This document shows, piece after piece, positions 17,750 to 26,641 of a DNA stretch of 64,000 bases. This DNA is from Iodidimonas nitroreducens (GTDB lineage Bacteria; Pseudomonadota; Alphaproteobacteria; Sphingomonadales; Rhodothalassiaceae). Made by a program: the position numbers and the translations under genes. The notes below the pieces were generated by a model. The model saw nothing but the letters and a program-made list of their open reading frames with translations. It was not told the origin of the DNA and did not search any database. The stretch lies in assembly GCA_000710935.1 (NCBI GenBank), contig BAYV01000015.1, positions 62,001-126,000 on the forward strand, in the 5' to 3' direction. Numbering within the stretch: the stretch's first letter is position 1; the number at the start of each line of letters is the position of its first letter.

Positions 17750-18631
17750 ATGCCCAACCTGCCCTTTCCCCTTAGCGATGATGCACGCGATCACTTTATC
17801 GCGGCCGCCCTGGCCGAGGATATAGGGAGCGGCGATCTCACCAGTTCTTCGGTGATCCCCAATGAGGCCCGGCTGATCGCCACCATGCGGGCGCGCGAGC
17901 CGATGGTTTTATCTGGCCTGCCGCTCGCCTGTGCCATTTTCAAAGCCCTTGATCCCGATGTGGGGCTTCAGGCGATGGCCGATGATGGCACAGCGCATCA
18001 GGCGGGTTCCGTGCTTTTGCGCCTTAATGGCCGGGCCCGCGCCCTGCTCAGCGCTGAACGCACGGCGCTTAATCTGGTACAGCATCTTTCGGGCATTGCC
18101 ACCCTCACCCATCGCTATGTGGAGACGATCAAGGGCACCGGCGCGGTCATTCTGGATACCCGCAAAACCACCCCGCTTTTGCGCCGGCTTGAAAAATATG
18201 CGGTGGCCTGTGGTGGCGGGGTCAATCACCGCATGGGGCTTTATGATGCGGTGATGATCAAGGATAATCACATTGCCGTGGCAGGCGGCATCCGCCCGGC
18301 ATTGGAAGCCGCCAGAGCCGCAGGGCATGATGATTGTCAGGTGGAATGCGATACCCTTGATCAGGTGGATGAAGCTTTGGCCGCCGGGGCAGGCAGCCTG
18401 CTTTTGGATAATATGGCACCCGATCTTTTGCGCCGGGCCGTGGCCCGCATCAAGGGCCGCGTTCCCACCGAAGCATCGGGCGGGGTGCGGCTTGAAACCG
18501 TGCGCGCGATTGCCGAAAGCGGGGTGGATCGTATCTCCATCGGCCGGCTCACCCAAAGTGCCCCGGCCATCGATATCGGTCTTGATTTTGAACAGGGCGG
18601 CACCCCGATCATGAAGGACCATGAGGAATGA
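17750..18631 (+). CDS. nadC: Nicotinate-nucleotide pyrophosphorylase (carboxylating)
   Basis: NadC turns quinolinate and PRPP into nicotinate mononucleotide, a step of de novo NAD synthesis. The 293-residue protein has the family features ALAEDIGSGDLTS, SAERTALNLVQHLSGIAT, the DTRKTTPLLR loop and the barrel motifs VEVDTLD-like ECDTLDQ and LLLDNM, and ends with SGGV and SIGRLT-type phosphate loops. I start at the ATG at 17750 because AAGGA precedes it; an upstream in-frame ATG would add 26 atypical residues. nadA and nadB are not in view. The stop overlaps the DUF423 start by four bases. Confidence 0.95.
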   Translation: MPNLPFPLSDDARDHFIAAALAEDIGSGDLTSSSVIPNEARLIATMRAREPMVLSGLPLACAIFKALDPDVGLQAMADDGTAHQAGSVLLRLNGRARALLSAERTALNLVQHLSGIATLTHRYVETIKGTGAVILDTRKTTPLLRRLEKYAVACGGGVNHRMGLYDAVMIKDNHIAVAGGIRPALEAARAAGHDDCQVECDTLDQVDEALAAGAGSLLLDNMAPDLLRRAVARIKGRVPTEASGGVRLETVRAIAESGVDRISIGRLTQSAPAIDIGLDFEQGGTPIMKDHEE

Positions 18632-19014
18632 ACATCCTGATCGCTTTGGCCGGTGTGAATGGCCTGATGGCGGTGGCAGCCCTGGCCGCCGGTGCCCATA
18701 TCCTTGCCGCGCGCCTTGATGAACAAAGGCTGGGCTGGTTTACCCAGGCCGCGCAGTTTCAACTGATCCATGGGGTGGCGCTGCTCGCCTTGGGCATTGC
18801 CGCCCTTTCCATCAAAACCATGCCCTTGATCCCGGCCACGGGGATGCTGTGGCAGGCGGGCGTGCTTTTATTTTGCGGCAGTTTATATTGGCTGGCCTTC
18901 ATGGGATCGGGCAGCCTTGGGGTTTTTCACTGGCTCACCCCTTTGGGCGGGCTATGCCTGATGGCGGGATGGGCCCTGCTGATCGTGGCTGGCATTCGCG
19001 CCCCGGCTTTGTGA
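18628..19014 (+). CDS. DUF423 (YgdD-type) small membrane protein
   Basis: A 128-residue protein with four hydrophobic helices. The sequence GLMAVAALAAGAHIL, then QAAQFQLIHGVALLALGI, is the conserved core of DUF423 proteins such as E. coli YgdD. The biochemical role of the family is unknown to me. The gene overlaps nadC by four bases and is probably co-translated with it. It ends ten bases from the convergent ABC permease gene with no visible terminator between. Confidence 0.9.
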   Translation: MNILIALAGVNGLMAVAALAAGAHILAARLDEQRLGWFTQAAQFQLIHGVALLALGIAALSIKTMPLIPATGMLWQAGVLLFCGSLYWLAFMGSGSLGVFHWLTPLGGLCLMAGWALLIVAGIRAPAL

Positions 19015-19023
19015 TCGAATTTT

Positions 19024-19794
19024 TCAGGATTTGGCCATGAAGCGGTGAAAGGCGCGCACCGCAAAGCCCGTGCACAGGAAAGAAAACAGCAAAAGATAGG
19101 CGCCATTCACCCCCACCATCAGCCAATCGCCGCCCAGAAAGGCACCCCGGGCCATGCGCACTGCCCATTCCACGGGATTATAGGCAGAGATCGCCCTGAT
19201 CCAGCCGGGCATGGCTTCGGTGGAGATGATCATGGATGACAGGAAGACCAAAGGCAGGATCACGAAATTCATCACCGCGATGATCGCATCATGGCGCGGG
19301 ATCATCAAAGCCAAAGCATTCGATAAAGCCCCAAAGGCCGAGCCCAGCAAAAAAGCCGCGAGCAAGATCACCGGATAGGCCAGCACACCCCCTGTCATCC
19401 CTGCCCCCAAAAGCAGGCCAACCCCAATGATCGCCGTGGCCTGCCCCATCACCAGAACACCGGAATGGGCAACATAAGCGCCAATCAGCGCCCCCCGCGC
19501 CGCCGGGGTCACCAGAAAACGATCCAAAATCCCCCGCTCATGATCCATTAGCAAAGACATGCCGGAATAGGCAGAGCCAAAAAGCGCCGCCATCACCGCA
19601 AGGCCGGGCACCAGAAAATCCACATAAGATTGGGTGCCAAATCCGCCCAGCGCCGTCACCCCGCCAAAAAGCTGGCCAAAAAGCAAAAGCCATAAAACCG
19701 GCTGAATGATCGAGATGATCACAAAAACCGGCATCCGCTTGCTATGCACCAGCAACCGCCCGGCCAGGATGAACAGATCGCGCAAAAATTTCAT
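19024..19794 (-). CDS. ABC-2 type exporter permease (DrrB/NodJ-like)
   Basis: 256 residues with six predicted membrane spans and the ABC-2 signature around FLVPGLAVMAALFGSAYSGM, MDHERGILDRFLVTPAARGA and a late FLSSMIISTEAMPGWIRAIS segment typical of DrrB, NodJ and related drug or lipo-oligosaccharide exporters. It pairs with the overlapping ATPase gene (ATGA). Substrate cannot be told from sequence. Confidence 0.9.
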   Translation of the reverse strand: MKFLRDLFILAGRLLVHSKRMPVFVIISIIQPVLWLLLFGQLFGGVTALGGFGTQSYVDFLVPGLAVMAALFGSAYSGMSLLMDHERGILDRFLVTPAARGALIGAYVAHSGVLVMGQATAIIGVGLLLGAGMTGGVLAYPVILLAAFLLGSAFGALSNALALMIPRHDAIIAVMNFVILPLVFLSSMIISTEAMPGWIRAISAYNPVEWAVRMARGAFLGGDWLMVGVNGAYLLLFSFLCTGFAVRAFHRFMAKS

Positions 19795-20885
19795 GAAACG
19801 GTCTCGTCTTGGGGTGCGGAATGATCCGCAATATCAGGCGATGCAGCGGATGATTTCGCTTCCCTGTCGCCATCCGCAGCTTTGAACCGCCTACCGGTTA
19901 CCTGCAGATACACATCATCAAGGCGGGGCCTTGCCATGCTCACATCCAAAAGGGGCAAGCCATCCAGGGCCCCGATCAGAAGCGGCAAAATGGATGATCC
20001 CTGCGCCACCCGCAGATCAAGGCGATCCTGATCCGGCCCCAAAGCCGCCGGTACCGCATCCGCAGATGCATGATCGGTCGGCAATCCGGCTTTCGCCAGC
20101 CGCTCAGCCAAATCCTGCGGATCGGGCGCGGTGGCAAATCGGATGCTGATCAGATCGCCTTCCAAGCGATCCTTCAGGGCTTTGGGCGACCCTTCGGCCA
20201 CAATGCGCCCCTGATCGATGATCGCCACCCGATCAGCCAGTTGATCGGCTTCTTCCAGATAATGGGTGGAAAATAAAATGGTCATGCCCTGATCTTGGGC
20301 CAGATGCCTGATTTCGCGCCACATCACCGCCCGGCTTTGGGGATCGAGCCCGGCTGAAGGTTCATCAAGAATCAAAATCTGTGGACCATGGATCAGCCCC
20401 ATCGCCAGATCAAGCCGTCGGCGCATTCCCCCCGACCAGCCTTTGGTGCGGCGGTCAGCGGCCTCATCCAGATCGAAAAGCTTTAATAAATGCGCCACAT
20501 GCCGGGCGAGATCATCCCCCCCCATGCCAAATAAACGCCCCTGCATCCTCAGATTTTCGCGGCCCGTCAGGGTTTCATCCGATGTCGAGGCCTGCGCCAC
20601 ATAGCCCATATCCCGGCGCAGGGCGGTGCGCGCCGCCTCAGCCCCCCGATGCCCCTGCCCGCTATATTCATCAGGGCCAAAAACATCATGACCGGCCAGC
20701 TTCACCCGGCCCGCCGTGGGCTGCGACAGGCTGGCCAAAATCCGCATGGTGCTGGATTTACCCGCGCCATTGGGGCCCAAAAGGGCATAGATCTGCCCTT
20801 TTTCAACCCGCAGATCGATCCCGCGCAAGGCTTCCACGGGGCCGGAATAGGTTTTCACCAAAGCTTTGACTTCAATCATCGGCAT
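19791..20885 (-). CDS. ABC exporter ATP-binding protein (DrrA-like)
   Basis: A 364-residue ATPase: Walker A GPNGAGKSS near residue 37, a signature loop WSGGMRRRLDLAMGL, Walker B ILILDEPSAGLD and the switch His in LFSTHYLEEADQ. A C-terminal region of about 110 residues follows (DrrA-type extension), ending in an acidic tail. An insertion around residues 70-85 (FGPDEYSGQGHRGAEA) between Walker A and the Q-loop is longer than usual. It forms a complex with the downstream permease at the inner membrane. Confidence 0.92.
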   Translation of the reverse strand: MPMIEVKALVKTYSGPVEALRGIDLRVEKGQIYALLGPNGAGKSSTMRILASLSQPTAGRVKLAGHDVFGPDEYSGQGHRGAEAARTALRRDMGYVAQASTSDETLTGRENLRMQGRLFGMGGDDLARHVAHLLKLFDLDEAADRRTKGWSGGMRRRLDLAMGLIHGPQILILDEPSAGLDPQSRAVMWREIRHLAQDQGMTILFSTHYLEEADQLADRVAIIDQGRIVAEGSPKALKDRLEGDLISIRFATAPDPQDLAERLAKAGLPTDHASADAVPAALGPDQDRLDLRVAQGSSILPLLIGALDGLPLLDVSMARPRLDDVYLQVTGRRFKAADGDREAKSSAASPDIADHSAPQDETVS

Positions 20886-20891
20886 GGCTGT

Positions 20892-21710
20892 TCAAACGCT
20901 TTCCGGCACCGACATTTCACCAGCGATCACCTCCACACAATGGCCCGACATATGCACCCGATCCTTGGTCACATGGATCCACAGATCCCCGCCCCGCGCT
21001 GAAATCTGACGGGCAAATAACGTGCTATTGCCCAAACGATCAGCCCAAAAGGGCGCAGAAACGCAATGCGCCGATCCGGTCACCGGATCTTCGTCTATCC
21101 CATATCCGGGGAAAAAGCACCGCGACACAAAATCGCAATCATCACCGGGGGCCGTGGCGATGAAGCCATGCCGCCCCAAAGCCTTCAGGGCCACGAAATC
21201 GGGCTTCAGCCGCGCAATATCGGCTTGGCTTTCATAAAGCAAAAGATAATCGCGCCCACCGCCCCACAAGGCCAAAGGGGCCGCCCCCATGGCCTGATAA
21301 AGCCCCGAAGGCACAGCTGCATCGCCAGCCCGGCGGGCGGGCAGATCCAAAGACAGCCGATCCCCATCGCGGGTCACGGTCAAAATCCCGGCCTGACTGC
21401 CAAAGCGCACGGCTTTGGCCTTGCCATGCAGATTGCTGAGGATGGCATGACCGGCTGCCAAAGTGGCATGACCGCACAAATCCACCTCAACCTCCGGCGT
21501 GAACCAGCGCAGATGAAAATCCGCTTCGTCGGCATCCTCGGCGGGCACGAAAAAGGCCGTTTCCGACAGATTATTCTCCCGAGCAATGGCCAGCAGAACA
21601 GCATCGGGCAGCCAGGCATCAAGGGGGCAAACAGCCGCCGGATTGCCGCGAAAAGCCTGATCAGTAAACGCATCGATCTGCAAAAAAGCGATACGAATAT
21701 TCTGGCTCAT
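20892..21710 (-). CDS. PhzF family isomerase/epimerase
   Basis: 272 residues with the diaminopimelate-epimerase-like double barrel of PhzF. The catalytic Glu is in NLSETAFF, preceded by FRGNPAAVC, and followed by RWFTPEVEVDLCGHATLAA; DPVTGSAHC marks the second half. Apart from PhzF of phenazine makers, most members have unknown substrates, and no phenazine genes are nearby. The ATG overlaps the upstream ArsC-like gene and has GGGAG before it. Confidence 0.9.
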   Translation of the reverse strand: MSQNIRIAFLQIDAFTDQAFRGNPAAVCPLDAWLPDAVLLAIARENNLSETAFFVPAEDADEADFHLRWFTPEVEVDLCGHATLAAGHAILSNLHGKAKAVRFGSQAGILTVTRDGDRLSLDLPARRAGDAAVPSGLYQAMGAAPLALWGGGRDYLLLYESQADIARLKPDFVALKALGRHGFIATAPGDDCDFVSRCFFPGYGIDEDPVTGSAHCVSAPFWADRLGNSTLFARQISARGGDLWIHVTKDRVHMSGHCVEVIAGEMSVPESV

Positions 21711-22066
21711 TTTTGCTCCCCCCCGGCCCGGATCACCGCTTTGACTGCATCATCAAACCCCACAAGGATCTGCGCGCCCAAATCCCAGATCGGCCGTTTT
21801 ATCAAGGCCGGATGGGCCAGCATCAGGTGTCGCGCCCGTTCGCCATCGAGTTCACCCTGCTCGGCAGGGGCCAGCCCGCGCCATGTGGTGCTGCGTTTAT
21901 TGAGCAAATGCTCCCAGCCCAGGGCATCGATCCAGCGATCCATCTGATCTTCGCTCACCCCATGATCGCGCAGATCAACGAATTGATAAGCAACCCCCTC
22001 ACCCGAAAGCCATGTGCGGGCAGCGCGGCAACGATCACAGTTTTTGAGGCCAAACAGAATGATCAT
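21707..22066 (-). CDS. ArsC/Spx-family thioredoxin-fold protein (YffB-like)
   Basis: 119 residues. LFGLKNCDRCRAARTWL gives a C-x2-C at residues 10 and 13, and the late LIKRPIWD matches the ArsC/Spx/YffB family (usually LIKRPVL). True ArsC has a single catalytic Cys with three downstream Arg residues and a cognate ars operon, neither of which is clear here, so an arsenate reductase assignment would be too strong. It overlaps PhzF by four bases. Confidence 0.85.
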   Translation of the reverse strand: MIILFGLKNCDRCRAARTWLSGEGVAYQFVDLRDHGVSEDQMDRWIDALGWEHLLNKRSTTWRGLAPAEQGELDGERARHLMLAHPALIKRPIWDLGAQILVGFDDAVKAVIRAGGEQK

Positions 22067-22140
22067 GGCACCCCAATTTAATTGATAGCTTTATCCATGG
22101 TCTTAGCGATAACCGCCCCTGCTTGCCATAAGAACCTTCA

Positions 22141-23097
22141 TCAATCGAGTTCTTTCATCGTCAGATTGGGCTTTTCAAAGCCGATGGGATCGATCTTGAT
22201 GATGATTTCGGCATCGGGAAATCGCTCGCTGAGCGCCGCTTCGGCCTCGATAGCGGCCAGATGCGCCTGATGCAGGCTGGCATGAGGGCTGATTTCGATA
22301 TGAAATTGAATGAAGCTGTCGATCCCGGCTTTGCGGGTTTTAAGATCATGCAGGCCCAAAATATCGCGATTGCCCAAAACGATATTGAAAATGGCTTCGC
22401 GCTCGGCACTGGCCATTTCCCGATCCATCAGCATATCAATGGACCCTTTGGCCACCCCCCAGGCATTATAGCCGATAAAGCCACCGATCCCGATGCCAAA
22501 GAGCGCATCCATAAAATGAAGGCCGCCATAAGCGCTGACCGCCAACCCCACCATCACCGACAAGTTGAGCAACAGATCGCCGGTATAATGCAAATGATCG
22601 GCGGTAATGGCCACCGATGGGCTGCGCGCGATCACATGGCGCTGAAACAGCACCAGCCCCAAAGTCAGGATGATCGCCACCACCGAAACGGCCATGCCGG
22701 TCCAGGCCATCACCACGGCTTGCGGATCGGCAAGGCGTAAAACAGATTGCAAGATGATGAAGGCCGACGATCCCAGCATCACCGCACCCTGAGCCAGAGC
22801 CGCCAGCGCCTCGGCCTTGCCATGGCCGAAGCGATGGGCCTCATCCGGGGGCTGCAAAGCGGTGCGCACCCCCATATAGCTCATCACCGAAGCAAACAGA
22901 TCAAGGAGCGAATCGGTCATCGAGGAGAGCATGGTGACCGACCCGGTGAGCAGCCAGACCACGCCTTTCAATAGCGCAAGCGTGCCCCCCACCGCCATGC
23001 TGGCATAGGCCGCCAAACGCATCAGCTTCGCCCGCTTGCGCAAAGCGAGATCGGGGCTTTCCGCCCGAGCGTTTTTGGCCTCCGGCATGGTGATCAT
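22141..23097 (-). CDS. Cation diffusion facilitator (FieF/ZitB-like)
   Basis: 318 residues with six membrane spans and a cytoplasmic C-terminal domain. Transport-site residues are in TDSLLD (Asp-x3-Asp) of helix 2 and DHLHYTGD (His-x3-Asp) of helix 5, as in FieF, which exports Zn or Fe in exchange for protons. The C-terminal FHIEISPHASLHQAH carries the dimer-site histidines. The ATG at 23097 is chosen for GAGAGGA upstream; the longer frame starts inside pdxH. Metal specificity is not decided by sequence alone. Confidence 0.92.
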   Translation of the reverse strand: MITMPEAKNARAESPDLALRKRAKLMRLAAYASMAVGGTLALLKGVVWLLTGSVTMLSSMTDSLLDLFASVMSYMGVRTALQPPDEAHRFGHGKAEALAALAQGAVMLGSSAFIILQSVLRLADPQAVVMAWTGMAVSVVAIILTLGLVLFQRHVIARSPSVAITADHLHYTGDLLLNLSVMVGLAVSAYGGLHFMDALFGIGIGGFIGYNAWGVAKGSIDMLMDREMASAEREAIFNIVLGNRDILGLHDLKTRKAGIDSFIQFHIEISPHASLHQAHLAAIEAEAALSERFPDAEIIIKIDPIGFEKPNLTMKELD

Positions 23098-23114
23098 CCT
23101 GTCCTCTCGCCCCT

Positions 23115-23726
23115 TCAGGGATAAAGAATCGTGCGCTCCCAATCGTCCGGTGCCCGTTCCCCCCGTGCATGGGGCTTGAAAATCACCCGATGATGCAGGC
23201 GAAAGGGCTCTTCCTGCCAGAATTCAAACAGATCGGGTTTAAGGCGAAAGCCCGACCAGAAAGGCGGCCTTGGCACCGGCCCGCCCGCAAATTTCTGTTC
23301 ATAATGCTCAATCGCCGCTTGGAATTCATCCCGGCCACCGGGCATCGGGGCCGATTGCTTTGATGCCCAGGCCCCGATCTGGCTGGCGCGCGGGCGTCCG
23401 GCAAAATAGCGATCCGCCTGCGCATCCGAGACCGGGCTCGCAAAGCCCTCGATGCGGATTTGCCGTTCCAGGCTTTTCCAGTGAAACAAAAGCGCCACCG
23501 CGTTCGAGGCTGCAAGATCGCGGGCCTTGCGGCTCGCCAGATTGGTATAGAAAACAAAGCCCGCCTCATCCCATTCTTTGAGCAGCACAATCCGCGCCGA
23601 TGGCCGCCCGGCGGCATTGATGCTGGCCAAAGTCATGGCATTGTGATTATCGGGCTCCGCCTCTTTGGCTTCATCCAGCCATTGCGCAAAAGCCTTGAAA
23701 GGGTTGGTTTGGGTAATTTTTTCCAT
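23115..23726 (-). CDS. pdxH: Pyridoxamine/pyridoxine 5'-phosphate oxidase
   Basis: FMN enzyme that makes pyridoxal phosphate. The 203-residue protein has AMTLASINAAGRPSARIVLL, the FYTNLASRKARDL stretch, FHWKSLERQIRIEG, then SRPRASQIGAWAS-like and the C-terminal PDLFEFWQ and RLHHRVIF segments that bind FMN and substrate. The ATG at 23726 has GGAG upstream; an open frame to 23804 would run into the divergent dnaJ-like gene. It ends ERTILYP where many homologues end in RLAP. The transporter gene follows after 17 bases. Confidence 0.95.
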   Translation of the reverse strand: MEKITQTNPFKAFAQWLDEAKEAEPDNHNAMTLASINAAGRPSARIVLLKEWDEAGFVFYTNLASRKARDLAASNAVALLFHWKSLERQIRIEGFASPVSDAQADRYFAGRPRASQIGAWASKQSAPMPGGRDEFQAAIEHYEQKFAGGPVPRPPFWSGFRLKPDLFEFWQEEPFRLHHRVIFKPHARGERAPDDWERTILYP

Positions 23727-23791
23727 ACATAGTCTCCAAAGCTGATAAAACCACATATCACGTACGACAGATGAGATGATCAAGGCTGACC

Positions 23792-24709
23792 ATGAAAGAT
23801 CCATATGCTATTCTAGGGGTTCCCAAAACCGCCGATGATGCCACCATCAAAAGCGCTTATCGCACATTAGCGAAGGAACTGCACCCTGATCGCAATAAAG
23901 GCAATGACAAGATCGTCGAACGCTTCAAGGAAGTATCGGCGGCCTATAATATCATTGGCGATAAAGACAAGCGCGCCCGTTATGATCGCGGCGAGATTGA
24001 TGCCAGCGGTGCCGAACGCGCCCCCTTTGGCGGAGCGGCGGGGGGCTATCGGTCCGGTGCCGGGGGCGGTTTCAGGCCCGGTGCCGATATGGGCGGAGCG
24101 CCCTTTACCGATAGTGATGATATCTTTGCCGATCTCTTCGGCTTTGGCCGTGGCCGCCGTTCCCAGCCCCGGCCCCAGCGCGGGCGCGATGTGGTCTATC
24201 GCCTGAAGGTGGATTTCATCGATGCCATCCATGGCATCACCAAGCGCTTGAGCCTGTCCAATGGCAAAACATTGGATGTGAAAATCCCTCAAGGCGTGGC
24301 CGATGGCCAGCAGATTCGTCTCGCAGGGCAAGGCCAAGCCGGAGAGGCGGGGGGGCCGCCGGGCGATGCTTTGGTGAAGGTTGAAATCGCCCCGCATCCC
24401 TTTTTCCGCCGCGATGGCCTTGATATCGCCCTTGATCTGCCCATCCGCATCGATGAAGCGGTTTTGGGGGCCAGGCTTTCAGTGCCCACCCCCCATGGTG
24501 AGGTGACATTAATGATCCCCAAAAATGCTTCGAGCGGCAAACGCCTGCGCCTGAAGGGCAAGGGCATCGGCGCCGGGGGCAAAACCGGTGATCAATATGT
24601 GACCTTGAAAATCATTCTGCCCGATCATCCCGATCAGGATCTGGAAAAAGCGATCAAGGGCTGGGCGAAATCCCATGCTTATGATGTTCGCGCCGCCCTG
24701 AAATCATAA
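23792..24709 (+). CDS. DnaJ-domain co-chaperone, CbpA-type without zinc finger
   Basis: 305 residues: a J domain (residues 1-70) with HPD at 31-33, which stimulates DnaK; a Gly/Phe-rich linker (about 75-130) with many GG pairs; and two C-terminal beta domains (RGRDVVYRLKVDFIDAIHG onward). There is no CxxCxGxG zinc region, so it is CbpA/DnaJ type II rather than canonical DnaJ. It is divergent from pdxH across 65 bases and is followed by yihY-like after eight bases. Confidence 0.93.
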   Translation: MKDPYAILGVPKTADDATIKSAYRTLAKELHPDRNKGNDKIVERFKEVSAAYNIIGDKDKRARYDRGEIDASGAERAPFGGAAGGYRSGAGGGFRPGADMGGAPFTDSDDIFADLFGFGRGRRSQPRPQRGRDVVYRLKVDFIDAIHGITKRLSLSNGKTLDVKIPQGVADGQQIRLAGQGQAGEAGGPPGDALVKVEIAPHPFFRRDGLDIALDLPIRIDEAVLGARLSVPTPHGEVTLMIPKNASSGKRLRLKGKGIGAGGKTGDQYVTLKIILPDHPDQDLEKAIKGWAKSHAYDVRAALKS

Positions 24710-24717
24710 GGCAGGAT

Positions 24718-25644
24718 ATGGTGCGCGAAGACAGCGGTTCCGTTGGGCAGCAAGCCGAAAAAGGCCAAGGGCAACTGAGCACCCATGGCCGCATCTGCTG
24801 GGCTTCGCTGTTGCGGTTTTTCAAGAACCACGGATTGGAAGATGCCGGAAATCTCGCCTTTTTAGGGGTGATGGCCCTGTTTCCGTTTCTTATTTTCATG
24901 ATCGCCCTGTCGGGCTTTATCGGTCAAACCGATATGGGCCAGGATGCCATCCGCTTCCTGCTCACCAATCTGCCCCAAGGCATTGCCCAAACTCTGGAAG
25001 GGCCGATTGATAATATCCTCAAGGTTTCCGGGGGCGGGCTGCTCACCGGCTCCATCGCCTTTGCTTTATGGTCGGCGGTGCAAGGGGTGGAAGGGGCGCG
25101 AAAAACGGTGATCCATGCTTTTGGAAGCTGGCACCATGCAGCGCCTTTCTGGCGACGGCTTTTGGCAGACCTCGCCCTGATCATCATCACCGCTCTGGCG
25201 ATTTTGCTGGCGATGTCCTTTCTGGTGGCCATTCCCGTAACTTTGAGCTTTTTATCCGAGCTTTTTTATCTGCCGCAGACCATCCGCGATTACAGCATCT
25301 GGGCCCGCTATATCGCCGCGCCCCTTTTGCTGTTTTTAGCGCTTTTGGCCCTTTACAAGAATTTCACCCCGCGCCTGCCCCGGCATCGGCGCCATTATGT
25401 GCCCGGGGCGCTGTTCACGGTTCTTGTCTGGCTTTTGCTGGGGAAGGGCATGACGGTTTTTCTCAATCATGCTGATCGCTATGACGTGATCTATGGCAGC
25501 CTTGCGGGCATGGTGATCTTGCAGCTCTTCATTTATATCATTGCGGCGGCCTTTATTCTTGGCGCGCATCTCAATGCTGGCTATAGCCGCCATCATCATG
25601 ATCTGCCATCACGCTTGGATGAACAGGATGATCCAGCGCATTGA
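24718..25644 (+). CDS. YihY/BrkB family inner-membrane protein
   Basis: 308 residues with six hydrophobic segments. The stretch LAFLGVMALFPFLIFMIALS and the later NFTPRLPRHRRHYVPGALFT with YGSLAGMVILQLFIYI are YihY hallmarks. Older databases call it a ribonuclease BN, which is wrong for this family; the function is not known to me. It lies eight bases after the DnaJ-like gene. The C-terminal tail is His- and Asp-rich. Confidence 0.9.
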   Translation: MVREDSGSVGQQAEKGQGQLSTHGRICWASLLRFFKNHGLEDAGNLAFLGVMALFPFLIFMIALSGFIGQTDMGQDAIRFLLTNLPQGIAQTLEGPIDNILKVSGGGLLTGSIAFALWSAVQGVEGARKTVIHAFGSWHHAAPFWRRLLADLALIIITALAILLAMSFLVAIPVTLSFLSELFYLPQTIRDYSIWARYIAAPLLLFLALLALYKNFTPRLPRHRRHYVPGALFTVLVWLLLGKGMTVFLNHADRYDVIYGSLAGMVILQLFIYIIAAAFILGAHLNAGYSRHHHDLPSRLDEQDDPAH

Positions 25645-25668
25645 TTTGCACCAAAGCCTGTGTAGGAT
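25641..25668 (+). promoter_or_regulatory. Candidate sigma-70 type promoter for fabI
   Basis: TTGATT at 25641-25646 and TAGGAT at 25663-25668 are separated by 16 bases, about 110 bases before the fabI ATG. The match is fair only, and the -35 overlaps the end of the yihY-like gene. Confidence 0.35.
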
Positions 25669-25777
25669 ATTTCCGCAGCCGGGGCCGGTTAGATATAAAG
25701 GCCGGCACAGGAATGAACGGACTATGAATTGACGACGATATGCGCAGAGCGAACGCGCCGAACAAAAAGGACAGGTC

Positions 25778-26614
25778 ATGACCGCACCATCAGATCTCAA
25801 AACAGATAATCAGGCCGGTCTTTTAACAGGCAAGCGGGGGCTGGTCATGGGGGTTGCCAATGATCGCTCTTTGGCCTGGGGGATTGCTCGCGCCGCCCGC
25901 GCCCAGGGGGCAGAGCTTGCCTTTACCTATTTGGGAGAGGCACTGGAGCGCCGGGTGCGGCCCTTGGCTGAAAGCCTGGGCTCCACGCTTTTGGCACCTT
26001 GCGATGTGGCGGATATGCACTCCATCGACGAAGCCTTTGCGATCATCGAAAAAGAATGGGGCCAGCTTGATTTTCTGATCCATGCCATTGGTTTTTCCGA
26101 CAAGAATGAATTGCGTGGCCGCTATGTGGATACCAGCCGGGAAAATTTCCTCAATACCATGGATGTGAGCTGCTATTCCTTTACCGCTGTTGCCAATCGC
26201 GCGGAAAAGCTGATGAGCGCGGGCGCTTCGATGCTCACCTTATCCTATTATGGCGCGGAAAAGGTGATGCCGCATTATAATGTCATGGGGCTGGCGAAGG
26301 CCGCTTTGGAAACCAGCGTCAAATATCTGGCCAATGATCTGGGCCCGCGCGGCATCCGGGTCAATGCCATTTCCGCCGGGCCAATCAAAACGCTCGCGGC
26401 TTCGGGCATTGGTGATTTTCGCTATATCCTGAAATGGAATGAATATAATTCGCCCTTGCGCCGCAATGTCTCCATCGATGATGTGGGTGGCGCGGGGATG
26501 TATCTGCTCTCTGATCTGGCCTCCGGGGTCACCGGGGAAATTCATCATGTGGATGCAGGCTATAATACCGTTGGCATGAAACAGGTTGATGCGCCCGATA
26601 TCACCCTTGGCTGA
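25778..26614 (+). CDS. fabI: Enoyl-[acyl-carrier-protein] reductase (NADH)
   Basis: FabI catalyses the last reductive step of fatty-acid elongation. The 278-residue SDR-type protein has GLVMGVANDRSLAWGIA for the nucleotide site, the DFLIHAIGFSDKNELRG segment, and the active-site SYYGAEKVMPHYNVMGLAKA with Tyr-x6-Lys spacing; RVNAISAGPIKTLAASGI is the substrate loop that changes in triclosan-resistant forms. The ATG has AAGGA seven bases upstream. aroC follows after a 27-base gap. Confidence 0.95.
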   Translation: MTAPSDLKTDNQAGLLTGKRGLVMGVANDRSLAWGIARAARAQGAELAFTYLGEALERRVRPLAESLGSTLLAPCDVADMHSIDEAFAIIEKEWGQLDFLIHAIGFSDKNELRGRYVDTSRENFLNTMDVSCYSFTAVANRAEKLMSAGASMLTLSYYGAEKVMPHYNVMGLAKAALETSVKYLANDLGPRGIRVNAISAGPIKTLAASGIGDFRYILKWNEYNSPLRRNVSIDDVGGAGMYLLSDLASGVTGEIHHVDAGYNTVGMKQVDAPDITLG

Positions 26615-26641
26615 TTGCGCCGCCCGCACGGGAATTGCACC

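Noticed and set aside
21707-22066. Calling the ArsC-like protein arsenate reductase
   Set aside because: C-x2-C and lack of ars genes fit the YffB/Spx branch better.
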